A DNA stretch of 64,000 nucleotides from contig JAEWBF010000041.1 of the NCBI GenBank assembly GCA_023391285.1, forward strand, positions 18,262 through 82,261. Reading direction: 5' to 3'. The translations under genes and the position numbers were made by a program. Below are positions 1-7,203 of the stretch, in pieces; the first letter of the stretch is position 1, and every line of letters begins with the position of its first letter. The notes beneath the pieces were generated by a model that saw nothing but the letters and a program-made list of their open reading frames with translations, was not told where the DNA came from and did not search any database. This stretch comes from Verrucomicrobiota bacterium (GTDB lineage: Bacteria; Verrucomicrobiota; Verrucomicrobiia; Opitutales; Opitutaceae).

Positions 1-2
1 GC

Positions 3-815
3 GGGAATCTTTATTACACGGTCGGCTTGGGAGCGGATCCGGCACAGCGGGTCGGCTCGGAGTTGAACGGCCTCGGGCATCTGATGCGACTTCCCGCGGG
101 CGGGACGGCGCCGGAGAGCGTGGCGGATGTTGCGGCTTACGAAGGGGCGAACAATCCAGCAGGGGGGCCGGTCGATTCGAATCCGTTCAAGTTGAGTGTG
201 CATGCCGGCGGCGTGCTCGTCGCGGATGCGGGAGCGAATGCGGTTTTGAATGTGGGTTTCGACGGAACGATCGACGTCGTGGGCACGCTTCTGAATCTCC
301 CACCGGGGGCGGACGCGGTGCCGACGTCGCTGGCGCTCAGCGACGTGGGCGAAGTTTTTGTGAGTCAGCTGACGGGGTTTCCGTTTCCCGTGGGAGGCGC
401 GGGGGTGTTTCGCGTGGACGACGCCGGGCTATCGCTGGTGGGCGACGGTTTCACCAATGTGATCGATCTGGCTTACGGGGCGGACGGTTGGCTTTACGTT
501 CTCGAGTTTGCGCACAACGGGCTGCTCTCGGGCGATCCGACCGGCGGCTTGTGGCGGTTGAATCCGGATACGGGATTCAAGGAATTGTTGATGACGGAAG
601 GGCTGATAACGCCGACGGCGCTGGCGTTCGACGCCGACGGAATTCTTTACGTGGCGAATCGCGGGGTGATTCCGGGACAGGGCGAGGTGCTGCGTTTTCA
701 ACCGGTGCCGGAACCGGCGGTCACGGGGGCGATCGCGGCGCTTGGGTTGGTCGCGTTCGTCTGGTGGCAGCGACGTGCGCGCCGTGTGCAAGTGAGCGCG
801 GAGGTGGCGGGATAA
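3..815 (+). CDS. ScyD/ScyE-like beta-propeller protein with PEP-CTERM tail (5' end outside window)
   Basis: The frame is open to the left window edge and reads GNLYYTVGLGADPAQ before the first possible internal start (TTG at 27), so the gene is 5'-truncated by the window. The visible part has repeated blade-like segments (NGLLSGDPTGGLWRLNP; LAFDADGILYVANRG) typical of ScyD/ScyE family proteins, which are predicted extracellular beta-propellers first named from cyanobacterial scytonemin clusters. The C-terminus is a PEP-CTERM signal: VPEPAV, a hydrophobic helix, then WWQRRARR. It is therefore probably exported and processed by an exosortase. A frameshifted paralogue lies at 47291-47679. The substrate or role here is unknown. 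Confidence 0.8.
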   Translation, partial: GNLYYTVGLGADPAQRVGSELNGLGHLMRLPAGGTAPESVADVAAYEGANNPAGGPVDSNPFKLSVHAGGVLVADAGANAVLNVGFDGTIDVVGTLLNLPPGADAVPTSLALSDVGEVFVSQLTGFPFPVGGAGVFRVDDAGLSLVGDGFTNVIDLAYGADGWLYVLEFAHNGLLSGDPTGGLWRLNPDTGFKELLMTEGLITPTALAFDADGILYVANRGVIPGQGEVLRFQPVPEPAVTGAIAALGLVAFVWWQRRARRVQVSAEVAG

Positions 816-937
816 ATTCGCGGTTGCGGAAGGGGCGGATCGATCGCGCGGCGGGACGTTGTCGACCTGCCGCGCGAAAAGTGCGGGGGATTCTTTGCGG
901 ATTGTGCGGGCCGCGGAAACGCGATTGATCGTGTCCG

Positions 938-2035
938 GTGGGAGCTGAAAGCCGGACAATCGGAAAAGCGATTCGTGCGTTTATCGGCGCGGAGCTGCGC
1001 GATCTCACCACGATTCGAAGAAGTGACCGGCCGTGGCAGATGCCGTTGGCGGCGGCGGGGAGCAATGCGCTGCCGTTGTTCGCGGGCGCGTATTTCGGCG
1101 AACTCGCGGATGGCGTGGTGGCGTCGCTCGGCGGCCTGGCGTTTCTCTATCTTCCTGCGTCCGGCGCGGCGCGCAGAATAGGCGTCGTCGCGGCGTGTGC
1201 GCTGGGACTCACGGTTGGTTATGCGCTGGGATTGATGAGCCAGCAGGCGCCGCTGCTGCAAGGTGGATTGCTGGCCGGAATTGCGTTTGTGACAACGGTG
1301 TTGAGGCGATTGAATGCGCTCGGACCGCCGGCGAGTTTGTTCTTCGTGATGGTGGCGGCGATCGGAGCTTATACGCCGGTGTCGGGCATTGAAGCGGCGC
1401 GTTTCGTTGGGTTGGTCGGGCTCGGTGGAGCATGGGCCTGCGTGGTGGCGTTGGGCTACGGGTTGCAGGCGCGAAAGGGCGAGGAAAGTCGCCCGAGCGC
1501 TCCAGGTGGGCGGGACGGAATTCCGTGGATGGTGTTCGACGCTGCCGTCATCGGAATGTGTGTGGGCCTTTCGCTGTTGGCGGCGCAGGCGCTGGAGGTG
1601 GAGCGGCCATATTGGGTGCCGGTCGCGTGCGTGGCGGTTTTGCAGGGAGCGACCTTGCGCGCGGTGTGGTCGCGGCAGGTTCATCGCGTGATCGGCACGA
1701 GTATCGGACTTTTGGTGACGTGGGGACTGCTGTTGCTGCCGTTGGAAAAGTGGTCGGTGGCGACGCTGATCCTGGTGCTCGTGTTTGTCGTCGAGGTGGC
1801 GGTGGTGAGGCACTATGCGTTTGCGGCGATTTTCATCACGCCGATGGCGATTTTGCTGGCGGAGGCGGCGACGTGGGGGCGGCCGGCCGACGGGACGGCG
1901 CTGATGTGGGCGCGTTTTCTGGATACCTGTCTGGGCGCGTTCGTCGGTTTCTTGGGCGGGGTGGCGTTGCACTGGAGCAGTCTCCGCGAAGCTGCGGGGA
2001 AGCTGCTGCTGCCGATCGGGAAACGCGCGGGCTAG
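938..2035 (+). CDS. FUSC-family / aromatic acid exporter-like inner membrane protein
   Basis: The 365-residue product is almost entirely hydrophobic, with two sets of transmembrane segments (about residues 45-155 and 180-330) separated by a short polar stretch (RKGEESRPSAPGG). The second half, with ERPYWVPVACVAVLQG followed by a conserved RQVHRVIGTSIG segment, matches the FUSC_2 pattern seen in fusaric-acid-resistance and aromatic acid exporters. It probably sits in the inner membrane, but the substrate cannot be read from sequence. The GTG start at 938 is used; an ATG at 1040 is an alternative that would remove the first 34 mostly polar residues. Confidence 0.75.
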   Translation: MGAESRTIGKAIRAFIGAELRDLTTIRRSDRPWQMPLAAAGSNALPLFAGAYFGELADGVVASLGGLAFLYLPASGAARRIGVVAACALGLTVGYALGLMSQQAPLLQGGLLAGIAFVTTVLRRLNALGPPASLFFVMVAAIGAYTPVSGIEAARFVGLVGLGGAWACVVALGYGLQARKGEESRPSAPGGRDGIPWMVFDAAVIGMCVGLSLLAAQALEVERPYWVPVACVAVLQGATLRAVWSRQVHRVIGTSIGLLVTWGLLLLPLEKWSVATLILVLVFVVEVAVVRHYAFAAIFITPMAILLAEAATWGRPADGTALMWARFLDTCLGAFVGFLGGVALHWSSLREAAGKLLLPIGKRAG

Positions 2036-2087
2036 GGGCGACGATTTATCGTGGAAGAAAGGAGTGCTTTCTGTCTGCTCTGAGCGA

Positions 2088-2306
2088 ATGGCTTCTCCCG
2101 ATCCTCTGCACGGCGTCACGCTCGAGAAACTCCTGACCGAACTGGTGTCGCAGTTTGGCTGGGAGGAACTCGGTCGGCGCGTGCCGATTCGGTGCTTTCA
2201 GTTCGACCCAAGCATAAAATCGAGCCTGACGTTTCTGCGGAAAACGCCGTGGGCACGCGCGAAGGTGGAGGATGTTTACGTGCGCTGGAAGCTCACGGGG
2301 ACCTGA
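2088..2306 (+). CDS. VF530 (DUF2132) family DNA-binding protein
   Basis: This short protein of about 72 residues reads DPLHGVTLEKLLTELVSQFGWEELG, then IRCFQFDPSIKSSLTFLRKTPWAR and VEDVYV. That is the full-length signature of the VF530/DUF2132 family, small double-stranded DNA-binding proteins of unknown physiological role. I chose ATG 2088 because family members begin just before the DPLHG motif. An in-frame GTG at 2064 abuts the GGAG at 2061 without a spacer. It is followed closely by engB on the same strand. Confidence 0.85.
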   Translation: MASPDPLHGVTLEKLLTELVSQFGWEELGRRVPIRCFQFDPSIKSSLTFLRKTPWARAKVEDVYVRWKLTGT

Positions 2307-2414
2307 GTGCGTTTGGGAGAGTTGGCGGCAGGTATCGAGTCCTGTGATATCTTTCCATTCGCAGCTGGCCGCGATGCGGAACGTGCGCAGCGTGGGGGCA
2401 CCTTTGTTGTTTCG

Positions 2415-3008
2415 ATGAAAATCAAATCCGCCGAATTCAAGAAGAGCGCGCCCGACCTGAGCCTGTGTCCGAATTGGAGCTGGCCGGAGTTCGCGTTCAT
2501 TGGCCGATCGAACGTCGGCAAATCGAGCCTGATCAACGTGCTCGCGAGCCGGCGCGATTTGGCGAAGGTGTCGGCGACGCCGGGGAAGACGCGGTTGATG
2601 AATTTTTTTCTGATCGATGGTCGGTGGGTGCTCGTCGATCTGCCGGGTTACGGCTATGCGAAAGTGGGGCAGCAGCAGCGGGCGGATTTCAACGAGGCTG
2701 TCGCCGATTACCTCTCGAAGCGGCCGAATCTGCGCCAGGTTTTCGTGTTGATCGATTCGCGACTGCCGCCGCAGGCGATCGATTTGGATTTCCTGCAATG
2801 GATGGAAAGCTGCGAGGTGCCGTATGCGCTCGTGTTCACGAAGACGGACAAGCAATCGGCTTCGCAAGCGCGCGAGAAAGTGGATGCCTTCAAACGCGCG
2901 ATCTCGGCGTGGCGTGCGGAGTTGCCGCCGATCGTTTTGAGTTCGTCGAAGACCGGCACCGGTCGTGGAGAGATCCTGGCGGCGATCGGCTCGCTGCTGC
3001 GGGAGTGA
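2415..3008 (+). CDS. engB: Ribosome biogenesis GTP-binding protein EngB/YsxC
   Basis: The 197-residue TRAFAC GTPase shows all the expected motifs: P-loop GRSNVGKSS (30-38), TPGKT (55-59), DLPGYGYA (75-82), G4 TKTD (142-145) and G5 SSSKTGTG (176-183). These and the length match EngB (YihA/YsxC), needed for 50S subunit assembly in characterised bacteria. The ATG at 2415 gives the usual family N-terminus; the frame is open upstream to 2307 but the extra 36 residues do not resemble the family. It ends one base before the stop of the convergent flippase-like gene. Confidence 0.95.
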   Translation: MKIKSAEFKKSAPDLSLCPNWSWPEFAFIGRSNVGKSSLINVLASRRDLAKVSATPGKTRLMNFFLIDGRWVLVDLPGYGYAKVGQQQRADFNEAVADYLSKRPNLRQVFVLIDSRLPPQAIDLDFLQWMESCEVPYALVFTKTDKQSASQAREKVDAFKRAISAWRAELPPIVLSSSKTGTGRGEILAAIGSLLRE

Positions 3009-3009
3009 T

Positions 3010-3969
3010 TTATCGGCGGAAAAGCGAGATCAGGCAGACGATCCCTCCGACGAGCGCCCAGCCGACGGTGACCGCCCAGAAGACGAGTGCGAGCGTGGTG
3101 AGGTGCGGGCTGTGGCCGCTGGCGACGCCGAAGAGGGCGAGGATGGTGATCAGAGTTGTTTCTCGCACACCGTGTCCGCCGATGCTGATCGGCAACGCGG
3201 CGGCGGCATACGCGGCGGCGGCGGCACTTGCGATGGCGATGAGGCCGAGAGACAGTCCCACGGCGCGGGCCAGCAACCAGAGGGCGGTGAAGTCGAGCAG
3301 CCAGATGGAGAAGCTGATACCGATGGGAAGAAGGAGGGCAGCGAGTGGAAATTGGAAGGCTTGCGATACGCGGGACAGCGCGGCGGCGCGATGGGCGCCG
3401 AGAAAACGATGAGTGAACCTTTCCCAGCCATGACCGCGGGCGGCGCACCACCAAACGACCAGCGCGGCAACGAATGCGCCGACCGTGCCGAACCAGAGGG
3501 AACGAAGCGGCGGACTTCCGTCGTGGGAGAGGAGATGGACGCTGAGTCCGAGCGCAGCGAGTGAGAGCAGGGTCGCGAGGCCGAGCAAGCGGTCGACGAC
3601 GAGGCTGGCGGCGTTGCCGGCTTTGCGGTCGGGCGCCACTCGCCAGAGCCAGGCGAAGCGAACGGCGTCACCAGCGATTCCTCCGGGAAGAAAAGAGTTG
3701 TAGAAAAGACCGATCCAGAACGCGCGGTGAACGGCGGGCGTGGGAGGATGGATGCCTTGGGCGCGGAGCAAGCGTTGCCAGCGCCAGGCTTGAAGCGGGT
3801 AAGTGAGGCCCGAGACGAGTGCCGCGCCGACGATCGCGAGCGGATCGAGATGGGCGAGGGCGGCGAAGTCGCTCCACGTGACGTTGTGCGCCAACCACAA
3901 CAGGGCGGCGAGGGAGAGGCCGTAACGCAGGACGTTCGCGACAACTTGGGGCGGCGGGCGGCGAACCAC
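3010..3969 (-). CDS. Flippase-like / LPG synthase transmembrane-domain protein (UPF0104)
   Basis: This is a 319-residue polytopic membrane protein. It has the pattern of the lysylphosphatidylglycerol synthase transmembrane (UPF0104, AglD-like) family: a polar-basic QAWRWQRLLRAQG segment after the second helix, then FYNSFLPGGIAGDAVRFAWLWR near residue 90, and a late AAALPISIGGHGVRE motif near 270. The catalytic aminoacyl-transferase domain of MprF is absent, so a role in lipid or lipid-linked sugar transport is more likely than lipid lysinylation. The start is GTG at 3969. It is divergent from the methyltransferase at 4072. Confidence 0.8.
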   Translation of the reverse strand: MVRRPPPQVVANVLRYGLSLAALLWLAHNVTWSDFAALAHLDPLAIVGAALVSGLTYPLQAWRWQRLLRAQGIHPPTPAVHRAFWIGLFYNSFLPGGIAGDAVRFAWLWRVAPDRKAGNAASLVVDRLLGLATLLSLAALGLSVHLLSHDGSPPLRSLWFGTVGAFVAALVVWWCAARGHGWERFTHRFLGAHRAAALSRVSQAFQFPLAALLLPIGISFSIWLLDFTALWLLARAVGLSLGLIAIASAAAAAYAAAALPISIGGHGVRETTLITILALFGVASGHSPHLTTLALVFWAVTVGWALVGGIVCLISLFRR

Positions 3970-4071
3970 GGCGCGTTGATGTCAAAGTGCGGGTTGTCCG
4001 CAACGTGGAATCGTTCGACGCGAATTTTGCATCGCCAAGTCCAGGGCGCTTGCAAGAAGGGCATCGCGCGA

Positions 4072-4806
4072 ATGCATCCGGACGAATATCGCAAGCTGGC
4101 CGAGACGGAGGATCGGATGTGGTATTCGCGTGCGTTGAACCGGCGCGGCTTGCATTGGCTGGACCAGCTGTCGACGCCGGGGATGAGGCGCGTGCTCGAT
4201 GCGGGCTGCGGAACGGGTGGATTCACGCGCTATGTGCAGGCCGTGGGCCGGCCGTGGGAGATTACGGGCCTGGATTTCTCGGGGCAGGCGTGTGCGCTGG
4301 CGAGAGAGCGGACGACGGCGCGGATTGTTCAAGGGTCGATTTTGGAACTGCCCTTTGGGGACGCTGAGTTCGATGCGATCGCGGCGCTGGATGTGATTTG
4401 TCAGGTGGACGACGGCGGAAGGGCGGTGAGCGAACTAGTCCGATGTGTGCGGCCGGGCGGAGCGGTTTTGATCAATGTGCCCGCATATCGATGGCTGTGG
4501 TCGTATCACGATGACCAATGCGAGACGAAGCATCGCTATACGCGGGGCGAGTTGCGGGCGCGGTGCATCGCGGCGGGATTGCGCGTGGAGTTCGCGACCT
4601 ATGTAAACTTCGCGACGCTGCCCTTGTTGATCGGGAGGAGGAAAATCTTCCGGCCGAGAAGCCCGACCAGTGACGTGCGATTGTATCCGGCGCCGGTCGA
4701 GGCGGTCCTGCGGGGAGTGACTTGGATCGAACATGCGTGGACGAGACGCGGCTGGCGGTTGCCGGCGGGGAGTTCGGTGTTTGTGGCGGCCCGAAAGGCG
4801 GGTTGA
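4072..4806 (+). CDS. Class I SAM-dependent methyltransferase
   Basis: The 244-residue protein has the Rossmann methyltransferase core: VLDAGCGTGGFTRY (motif I, about residues 42-55), TGLDFSGQACALAR (post I), GSILELPFGDAEFDAIAALDV (II) and LVRCVRPGGAVLINVPAYRWLWS (III). The C-terminal half contains helices compatible with membrane association and a basic tail. The PAYRWLWSYHD motif resembles methyltransferases found beside lipid or glycan genes, which would fit the neighbouring flippase-like gene, but the substrate is not predictable. I start it at ATG 4072; sequence upstream in the same frame lacks family character. Confidence 0.85.
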   Translation: MHPDEYRKLAETEDRMWYSRALNRRGLHWLDQLSTPGMRRVLDAGCGTGGFTRYVQAVGRPWEITGLDFSGQACALARERTTARIVQGSILELPFGDAEFDAIAALDVICQVDDGGRAVSELVRCVRPGGAVLINVPAYRWLWSYHDDQCETKHRYTRGELRARCIAAGLRVEFATYVNFATLPLLIGRRKIFRPRSPTSDVRLYPAPVEAVLRGVTWIEHAWTRRGWRLPAGSSVFVAARKAG

Positions 4807-4896
4807 ACGGAAGGCGCGGACGGTCGCGGACGCGATCGGTCACCGGGTCGACTAAAGAGCGGTGCGGCGTCGGTTGACTCGCGAACGATCGCCCGC

Positions 4897-7137
4897 GTGG
4901 TTGTATGGATGGATGCTCCGTTCCTTCGGATGGTGGCGGCGATCTTGGGCGCCGCTGGGTTGATGGGTGCTTGGACGAATGCCGCGGAGAAGGAGGTGCG
5001 TGACGGGTGGTTTGTGTTCGCGCCCACCAACACGGCTGAAGCGGGCTCGATTGGGATGGCGGACTGGTTGGATGCGCCGGCGGGGTCGCACGGATTTGCA
5101 ATGATGCAGGGCGACCGGATTGTTTTCGAGGACGGCACGCCGGCGATTTTCTGGGGGACGAACAACAACAACGAACACGTGGCGCCTTCGCGCGAACAAG
5201 CGGAACGTCTCGCGGCGTGGTGTGCGAAGTTCGGCATCAATGCGGTGCGGTTTCACAAGTTCCTCTGGCCGGGCGAGGGGATTGGCTCGCGCGAGCGCTC
5301 GACGGAGTTCGTGCCGGAGTTGCTCGAGCGGATGGATTACTACGTCGCGACGCTGCAGGGCGCGGGGGTGTATCAGGCGTGGTCGCATATCTTCGGGCAT
5401 CGTCCGCAACCAGGAGATCGCGACCGGCTGCTCGCCTACGATGAAGTGAAGCGCGGCGGCGGTCCGCCGTTCCTGGCGGGTTCGACCTATGGGATCGTCA
5501 ATCTCTTCGATGATCTGCAGGCGTTGAACATCGAGGTCACGGTCAACCTGCTCGAGCATGTGAATCCGCACACGGGCCGGCGCTATGCCGACGATCCCGG
5601 GCTGGTATTGATCGAATTGCAGAACGAGGACAACGCGTGGTGGACGGCGGGAGAGCAGCTCAAGACGATGCCAACGTATCGCGCGAAACTCGCGGAGCAG
5701 TTCAGCGCGTGGTTGAAAAACAAATACGGCTCGCACGAGGCGCTGGTGGCCGCGTGGGGGCAGGAAGGCATCGATCTGTGGCCCGAGTGGCAGACGGGCG
5801 AGCATCTGGATCGAGGGAATATCTTTCCGGTGCCGGATCGACGCTACTATCAGCCGGACGTGGTGGCGAAGTCGCCGTCGCGCCAGCGCCTGCTCGATGC
5901 GGCGCGATTTCTGCACGAGTGCCAGGATGCGTTTTACCAGAAGTTCGTCGCGGCGATTCGGGCGACGGGTTATCGCGGGCTGATCGCGGGGAGTTGTTGG
6001 AAGGCGGGTGACGGACTGCCGCACTACTACAATCTGCTCGCTGATGCGCGGGCGGGGGTCATCGACCGCCACAACTATTTCGGCGGGGCTGGTCACAAGT
6101 TGAACGATGGGATGCGCGTGGGCGATATGCGCAGCATGTTGGGGCGGGCGGATCTCGGCTTGCTCGGGGTCGGGCTCACGCAGGTGAGCGGTCGGCCGTT
6201 TTCGTTTTCCGAGTGGACGAGCATGTCGCCGAATCCCTGGATCGCGGAAGGGCCGCCGGTGGTGGCTTTCTATGGGATGGGGCTGCAGGGCTGGGACATG
6301 TCGTTTCACTTTGCAGCGAACATCGCGGGCTTCAGCCGGGCGCTCGAGGCGCCCAATGTCTATAATACAAACAGCCCGACGCAGGTGGGCTCGTTTCCGA
6401 TTTTGGCGCGGGCGCTTTATCGCGGTGACGTGAAGGCGGGGGAGCCGGTGTTGCCGCGGCGGCGTCTGAGTTTGGCGAATCTCGAGCGCGGCGAGATCGG
6501 CTTCGAAGAGCGGACGTTTACGCAGGGCGATGCGAATCGAATTGATGGGACCATGCCGGCGGATGCGTTGTCGATCGGGCGCGTCGAGTTGGAGTTTACC
6601 GAAGAATTCGTGGCGGGGAAGATGACGCCGCCGAATCTGGAGCAATGGCGCGAAGGCAGTCGGGTAACGTCGAATACGGGCCAGCTCACGCGCGACCTTG
6701 CGAACGGTGGAAGCTTTTCGGTGGACACAGCGGCGACGAAAGGGGTGGTCGGGTTTGCGTCGGGAAAAACGCATGAGCTCGGCGACGTCGCGTTCAACAT
6801 CGAATCGGAGTTTGCGGTGGCGTTGTTGACGAGCCGGGACCGCGATCGGGACTTGGCGAACTGCCGGTCGGCGCTGCTGGTGGTATTGGCGCGGGCGGAA
6901 AACACCGGTCAGCGATACAGTGCCGACCAGAAGGTGCTGGAGAAAGTCGGTGGGCGACCGCTGTTGCTCGAAGGCGTGAAGCTGGCGATCACGTGGCCGC
7001 GGCTGGCGAATGCGACCTTGCACGTGCTGGATCACGACGGGCTGCGCACGGGGCGCACCGTTGCAATCGATGCGGCGCAAGCGGAGATCGATAGCGGACG
7101 GGATCGCGCGATCTATTACGAGATGGTTTGGGAGTGA
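4897..7137 (+). CDS. Secreted glycoside hydrolase, probable (beta/alpha)8 clan A-like
   Basis: This protein of 746 residues has a hydrophobic signal peptide ending near AWTNAAEK. The body reads as a TIM-barrel glycosidase: FWGTNNNNEH, then AWCAKFGINAVRFHKFLW early on. A candidate acid/base Glu follows Asn in IELQNEDN (N243-E244) after a beta-strand, and a candidate nucleophile lies in FSFSEW (E439). The Asn-Glu pair and strand-end Glu are the clan GH-A arrangement. No carbohydrate-binding module is obvious in the last 250 residues, which look beta-rich. Substrate and CAZy family are unassigned. The start is GTG 4897; ATG 4909 is equally possible. Confidence 0.7.
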   Translation: MVVWMDAPFLRMVAAILGAAGLMGAWTNAAEKEVRDGWFVFAPTNTAEAGSIGMADWLDAPAGSHGFAMMQGDRIVFEDGTPAIFWGTNNNNEHVAPSREQAERLAAWCAKFGINAVRFHKFLWPGEGIGSRERSTEFVPELLERMDYYVATLQGAGVYQAWSHIFGHRPQPGDRDRLLAYDEVKRGGGPPFLAGSTYGIVNLFDDLQALNIEVTVNLLEHVNPHTGRRYADDPGLVLIELQNEDNAWWTAGEQLKTMPTYRAKLAEQFSAWLKNKYGSHEALVAAWGQEGIDLWPEWQTGEHLDRGNIFPVPDRRYYQPDVVAKSPSRQRLLDAARFLHECQDAFYQKFVAAIRATGYRGLIAGSCWKAGDGLPHYYNLLADARAGVIDRHNYFGGAGHKLNDGMRVGDMRSMLGRADLGLLGVGLTQVSGRPFSFSEWTSMSPNPWIAEGPPVVAFYGMGLQGWDMSFHFAANIAGFSRALEAPNVYNTNSPTQVGSFPILARALYRGDVKAGEPVLPRRRLSLANLERGEIGFEERTFTQGDANRIDGTMPADALSIGRVELEFTEEFVAGKMTPPNLEQWREGSRVTSNTGQLTRDLANGGSFSVDTAATKGVVGFASGKTHELGDVAFNIESEFAVALLTSRDRDRDLANCRSALLVVLARAENTGQRYSADQKVLEKVGGRPLLLEGVKLAITWPRLANATLHVLDHDGLRTGRTVAIDAAQAEIDSGRDRAIYYEMVWE

Positions 7138-7157
7138 GGTGAGCGCAGCAGGTGGGA

Positions 7158-7181
7158 CGAAACGCTCACGCGTTCCGCTAC
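7158..7181. repeat. Short copy of dispersed GAAACGCTCAC...TTCCGCTAC repeat
   Basis: A 24-bp sequence (CGAAACGCTCAC followed by GCGTTCCGCTAC) lies between the glycoside hydrolase and the ADOP gene. It is identical to 29520-29543 and shares both halves with the 80-bp elements at 37481-37560 and 39328-39407. I read it as a short relative of that repeat family. Confidence 0.7.
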
Positions 7182-7203
7182 AAACACATGAGTAGCCGCG
7201 GCG

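Noticed and set aside
2307..2414. N-terminal extension of EngB from the upstream in-frame start
   Set aside because: The 36 extra residues do not match the family, and ATG 2415 gives the standard 197-residue protein.
4852..7080. Long minus-strand reading frame (742 codons) opposite the glycoside hydrolase gene
   Set aside because: It mirrors the real gene codon by codon in GC-rich DNA; the product is Arg/His/Pro-rich with no motif, while the plus strand has a signal peptide and catalytic motifs.
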